A stretch of DNA of 64,000 bases, taken from positions 558,001 through 622,000 of the forward strand of contig JACKDX010000002.1 in the NCBI GenBank assembly GCA_020633325.1. The letters run 5' to 3'. The stretch is from Myxococcales bacterium (lineage in GTDB: Bacteria; Myxococcota_A; Polyangia; Polyangiales; GCA-016699535). The notes under the pieces are model-generated. The model saw only the letters and a program-made list of their open reading frames with translations. It ran no database searches and had not been told where the DNA came from. Positions 60,778-64,000 of the stretch are shown here, one piece after another (position 1 is the stretch's first letter; the number at the start of each line of letters is the position of its first letter). The translations under genes and the position numbers were made by a program.

Positions 60778-61745
60778 CGGAGCTACAAGCAGAACCGTTT
60801 GGTGCGCGACATGTGCTTGACATCGCGGGGTTAAACAAACGCGATGCCGAGACCATCTTGGAGACGGCCAACGCGTTTTTTGAGGTCTCGAGGCGAGCAG
60901 TGCGCAAGGTCCCGACCTTGCGCGGCAAAACCGTCATCAACGGATTCTTTGAACCGTCCACCCGCACACGTACCTCCTTCGAGATTGCTGGCAAACGGCT
61001 TTCCGCCGATGTGATCAATGTTGCGGGTTCAAGCTCCAGCATCACCAAGGGCGAGTCCCTACTCGATACGTGTAGAACTTTACAAGCCATGCAACCCGAC
61101 GTGATCGTCATTCGGCACGGGTCATCTGGTGCTGCGGAGTTTGTCGCACAGCATACCTCGGCGCATGTCATCAATGCGGGGGATGGAATGCATGCGCATC
61201 CCACGCAAGCCCTGCTCGATGCGTTTACTTTACTCAAGGTGAAGGGAACTCTTGAGAACCTGGTTGTGACCATCTGTGGCGACATTGCACATTCCAGGGT
61301 GGCACGGTCCAACATCGCTCTTCTGCGCGTGTTTGGCGCGAAGGTCCGCGTGGTGGCTCCCCGGACGCTTTTGCCTGCATTCATAGAGCGGCTTGGCGTC
61401 GAGGTGTTCGATGATCTGGAGCCGGCACTCAATGGCGCCGATGTCGTGATGGCGCTCCGCATTCAAAAAGAACGGCTAAATAGCACTGAATTTCCAACCT
61501 TACGAGAATATTCTCGTGTGTACGGAATTACAGCACCTCGCCTGTCGCTTGCAAAACCAGACGCGGTCGTGATGCACCCAGGACCCATGAACCGCGGCGT
61601 GGAAATTGCGCCAGATGTCGCGGACGGGACCCGAAGCTTGATCTTAAACCAAGTGGAGGCCGGGGTGGCCGTGCGCATGGCCATTCTCTACTTGCTCACC
61701 GGCGATACGGGCGAGCGCACCTCGGTTAAAACCGTCGGCGAGTAG
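60774..61745 (+). CDS. pyrB: Aspartate carbamoyltransferase catalytic chain PyrB
   Basis: A 323-residue enzyme joining carbamoyl phosphate and aspartate in pyrimidine synthesis. The carbamoyl-phosphate site FFEPSTRTRTSFE (about 58-70), SSSSITKGES, HPTQALLD and the C-terminal MHPGPMNRGVE are all typical. It is coupled to pyrR by ATGA. No pyrC follows (the next gene is a membrane protein) and no regulatory pyrI is present, so this is the class without an E. coli-type regulatory chain beside it. Confidence 0.96.
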   Translation: MTELQAEPFGARHVLDIAGLNKRDAETILETANAFFEVSRRAVRKVPTLRGKTVINGFFEPSTRTRTSFEIAGKRLSADVINVAGSSSSITKGESLLDTCRTLQAMQPDVIVIRHGSSGAAEFVAQHTSAHVINAGDGMHAHPTQALLDAFTLLKVKGTLENLVVTICGDIAHSRVARSNIALLRVFGAKVRVVAPRTLLPAFIERLGVEVFDDLEPALNGADVVMALRIQKERLNSTEFPTLREYSRVYGITAPRLSLAKPDAVVMHPGPMNRGVEIAPDVADGTRSLILNQVEAGVAVRMAILYLLTGDTGERTSVKTVGE

Positions 61746-61799
61746 CGGAAAGCGTCCCAGCATTTTGACCAGCTTTGTGTCGATGGCGTAAGGGTCGCT

Positions 61800-62798
61800 G
61801 TGCGACACATGGTACGTGTTCGAGGGATCGCGCTCGTCTTGGTGGCTTGTGCATGTAGCGCCGCAGCGCTTTACTGGGTCTTTGGCGACATATCCATAGG
61901 CGCGGTTTGGCGCGAGCGACATCGCGTGCGTTTGGATGTGTATGCGTGGGTGTACCCGGTTTCTGGAGCCGGGTTTCTCAGTCTTGCCTGGCGTTTGCGA
62001 ATCTTGGCGGCTCTACAGACTCAGATGCCCTGGCTTACCAGCATACGGGCCGTCTTTGCGGGATACTTGGGCAACGCGGCATTACCGGTGCGTGCCGGCG
62101 AAGTGATCAAGGCTGCCTACATCGCTCGACAATCCGCTTTGCCCTTTGGCACCGCGCTTGGCTGGATAGCGGTGGAGCGGGTGGTGGATTTGTGCTGCCT
62201 GCTCCTCTGCGCGCTTTGGATCATTCCGTGGGTTATGGGGAAGTCCGCACTTGGAGGCGGCGTGTACATATTTTTGGCATTGACGGCGTGTGGCGTGACG
62301 TGCGTGGTCATCGCCACGCTGCGTCCGATGTGGATGCGCGCGGTCATGACGTTACTCCTCAGCACGCTCGGGGCGAGAATATCGGGCTGGCTAAGGCCTA
62401 AAGCCGACAACTTCCTCGATGGGCTCAGCGCGCTGGCCGGAGGACGCCGGGCAGGGCTGCTGCTCCTAAGCACACTGCTGTATTGGGTATCCACGCTTCT
62501 TACGATGCAAATCTGGCTCGCGGCATTTGATCTACACACTCCATGGTACGGCAGCGTGTTGCTGCTGGCATTTCTGGCGTTTGGTACCGCCTTGCCCGCC
62601 GCCGCTGCCTACATCGGAACATATCACTTTGCTGTGGTGGCAGCGCTTGGTGTGCTGGGCGTCGCCAAGGAACGGGCAGCTGCGCTTGCGGTGTTTGTGC
62701 ATGCCGCAGGCATCATCCCTTGGGCGCTCGTTGCGGTTATTTTGCTTTCGGCCGCATTCAAAAGAGGGGAGCTACCAACCCATGTACCTAGGGGCTGA
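61800..62798 (+). CDS. Flippase-like / lysylphosphatidylglycerol synthase transmembrane-domain protein (UPF0104)
   Basis: A 332-residue inner-membrane protein with about eight helices. AGYLGNAALPVRAGEVIKAAYI (with the conserved G-N-x-x-x-P-x-R-x-G-E) and the later ALPAAAAYIGTYHFAVVAALGVLG are the signature of the LPG-synthase membrane domain, also called the UPF0104 or YbhN family. There is no aminoacyl-transfer domain, so it is the stand-alone membrane part, probably a lipid or lipid-linked-sugar transporter. The start is GTG 61800, or ATG 61809. Its 3' end overlaps thiL on the other strand by 27 bases. Confidence 0.85.
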   Translation: MRHMVRVRGIALVLVACACSAAALYWVFGDISIGAVWRERHRVRLDVYAWVYPVSGAGFLSLAWRLRILAALQTQMPWLTSIRAVFAGYLGNAALPVRAGEVIKAAYIARQSALPFGTALGWIAVERVVDLCCLLLCALWIIPWVMGKSALGGGVYIFLALTACGVTCVVIATLRPMWMRAVMTLLLSTLGARISGWLRPKADNFLDGLSALAGGRRAGLLLLSTLLYWVSTLLTMQIWLAAFDLHTPWYGSVLLLAFLAFGTALPAAAAYIGTYHFAVVAALGVLGVAKERAAALAVFVHAAGIIPWALVAVILLSAAFKRGELPTHVPRG

Positions 62799-63725
62799 AA
62801 GCGCGACACGTTTGCCATCGTCCTTGAGGTACCGCACGCCGTCTGGGGCCTCAGTGATCTCCCCGATGCACGTACCCATCTGAGATGCCGCTGCATGGTT
62901 CTTCGAGGTGAAAACCAACTCATAGTCCTCTCCGCCATAGATCGCCATGGAGAATGCATCCAAGCCAAAGCGCTTACAGAGCGCGTGGTGTGCAGGATGA
63001 ATCGGCAAGCGCTCGCAATACACAACCGCGCCGAGGCACGATGCACTCGTTAGTCTATTGAGATCCGTAAACAGCCCATCTGAGAGGTCAATGGCGGAGG
63101 AAGCCACTTGGCCCAAGCTGGCCCCTTCGCGGATACGCGCCGAGGGTGCACGCCAGCGCTCAACGAAAGGCAGCGTGTCCTCGCGGGTATCGCCGCGCTC
63201 AAGGCATGCCAATCCAAGGGCGGCCTGACCCACCGTGCCCGTGACGTAAATCTGGTCCCCCAGCTCCGCTCCGTCTCGGCGCAAATATGGCCCCTTTTGA
63301 ATCCCGATCAAAGTCATGGTCAAAGACAAGAGTGCGCCGCCTGAGAGGTTTCCGCCCACAACAGGAGCCCCAACCTCCTTGGCACCCAATGCGGCGCCAT
63401 CGCACATATCTAAGACCGCCTCCTCTGTTACATCGTCTGGTAAGGTGAGAGCAAGCAGCGCGGCATAGGGGCTCGCCCCCATCGCCGCCAAGTCGCTTGC
63501 GCTTACCATGTACGCTCGTCTCCCAAGCTCCTGCGACGTCAGGTACCCACTACGAAAGTGGATGCCCTCGACTTGAGCATCCACCGTGCACACAATGGGT
63601 GCGCCCGGCGATTCGAGCACGGCTGCATCATCTCCGATGCCGCAAAGTACATGCGCATGCGGTTGCCCGAGCCGTGTCCGGAGCAGACCCAACAAACGCT
63701 CCTCCCGGTCGTGAGGCGCGTTCAC
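62772..63725 (-). CDS. thiL: Thiamine-monophosphate kinase ThiL
   Basis: A 317-residue PurM-fold kinase that phosphorylates thiamine monophosphate to thiamine diphosphate. Motifs are GIGDDAAV (29-36), TVDAQVEGIHF, GGNLS, the DLSDGL metal site and YGGEDYELVF. The frame continues to 63749, but GTG 63725 is better: GGGAG lies 8 bases before it and it overlaps the TGA of the upstream gene (GTGA). The last 27 bases overlap the convergent flippase-like gene. Confidence 0.92.
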   Translation of the reverse strand: MNAPHDREERLLGLLRTRLGQPHAHVLCGIGDDAAVLESPGAPIVCTVDAQVEGIHFRSGYLTSQELGRRAYMVSASDLAAMGASPYAALLALTLPDDVTEEAVLDMCDGAALGAKEVGAPVVGGNLSGGALLSLTMTLIGIQKGPYLRRDGAELGDQIYVTGTVGQAALGLACLERGDTREDTLPFVERWRAPSARIREGASLGQVASSAIDLSDGLFTDLNRLTSASCLGAVVYCERLPIHPAHHALCKRFGLDAFSMAIYGGEDYELVFTSKNHAAASQMGTCIGEITEAPDGVRYLKDDGKRVALSAPRYMGW

Positions 63726-64000
63726 TGTAGAGACTCCCAAATGGCCCACGCGGTCCAGCCCAGCATGCCGAGGAACACGCCAAACGCGAGGTAATGCACT
63801 TTCGTATAACGCGGCAGAGGCAGTTCAGAGCGATGAGCGGCCATACTGGCCACTGCGGCGGCCTTCACCGCGTGAAGCTGCGTCTGTGCCTCGGCTTTGC
63901 GCGCGAAATCCGTCGCGACGACATGGCGATAGCGTTTGGCAGCTTCGGGGAGCTGCCCCAACGCTTGACAAAGCGCGATGAACCGACGATGCGCGGTAAC
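63722..64000 (-). CDS. C-terminal part of a TPR/transmembrane protein (5' end outside window)
   Basis: The frame is open through the window edge (visible residues begin VTAHRRFIALCQALGQLPEAAKRY), so the gene starts beyond 64000; the internal TTG at 63961 is not a likely start. The visible ~92 residues contain one TPR-like helix pair, then a linker and one transmembrane helix (YLAFGVFLGMLGWTAWAIW) near the C-terminus. The stop overlaps the thiL GTG, so the two genes are probably co-transcribed. The function is unknown. Confidence 0.65.
   Translation of the reverse strand, partial: VTAHRRFIALCQALGQLPEAAKRYRHVVATDFARKAEAQTQLHAVKAAAVASMAAHRSELPLPRYTKVHYLAFGVFLGMLGWTAWAIWESLQ

Noticed and set aside
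1..64000. tRNA or rRNA genes, CRISPR arrays, IS elements, prophage
   Set aside because: No cloverleaf-like or ribosomal sequence, no regularly spaced repeats and no transposase, integrase or phage structural proteins were recognised by eye; a dedicated RNA search would still be worth running.

Overview
This 64 kb window looks like chromosome from a member of the Myxococcota (a Myxococcales-like deltaproteobacterium). The signs are moderately GC-rich DNA, very large TPR proteins, many FHA, Ser/Thr-kinase and sigma-54 activator genes, PEGA and AgmX-type C-terminal domains, a DUF4015 glycoside hydrolase, a complete MoxR/Bat operon and F0 ATP-synthase genes set apart from F1. This placement is inference: no rRNA or tRNA gene was found to anchor it. 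I also saw no IS element, CRISPR array or prophage, and no stretch over 300 bases lacks a gene.

Layout. 1-11.5 kb: the 3' end of a ClpA/ClpC-like unfoldase converges on a minus-strand run of two giant TPR paralogues followed by nadD. 11.6-17.9 kb: a DUF4015 hydrolase, then a plus-strand run of sugar-nucleotide epimerase, TPR protein, glpK, UPF0158 protein and RimI-like acetyltransferase. 17.9-22.7 kb: a three-gene envelope/signalling operon (outer-membrane barrel with carboxypeptidase-regulatory-like repeats, FecR-domain lipoprotein, transmembrane Ser/Thr kinase). 23-30.9 kb: an unknown lipoprotein, smc, and minus-strand fdxA, a DUF5658 protein, a methyltransferase and a HEAT protein. 31-34.7 kb: an FHA-sigma54 activator one base upstream of a membrane-anchored (alpha/alpha)-toroid protein. 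34.7-43.2 kb: two parvulin-type periplasmic proteins and mfd, then a Ser/Thr kinase divergent from a membrane FHA protein. 43.2-51.7 kb: moxR, DUF58, a DUF4381-like gene and batA-B-C-D-E, nearly all translationally overlapped. 51.9-57.5 kb: a carbohydrate-type cluster (SSS symporter, exported GT4-fold glycosyltransferase, GH13_18-family protein). 57.7-59.5 kb: atpZ/I-like genes, atpB and atpE. 59.6-64 kb: Cys-type ccmE, pyrR-pyrB, a flippase-like LPG-synthase membrane-domain protein, thiL and the 3' end of a TPR/TM gene.

The most unusual part is the 51.9-57.5 kb cluster. The GH13_18 protein keeps the nucleophile Asp and the transition-state Asp, but has Gln where the family has its acid/base Glu. 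The glycosyltransferase beside it carries an N-terminal export signal and a non-catalytic N-terminal region, so it is predicted to sit outside the cytoplasm, where nucleotide sugars are not expected. Other points worth checking are the Na+-type ligand pattern in the c subunit, the CxxxY form of CcmE with no neighbouring ccm genes, the shared C-terminal domain of the giant TPR pair, and the barrel/FecR/kinase operon.
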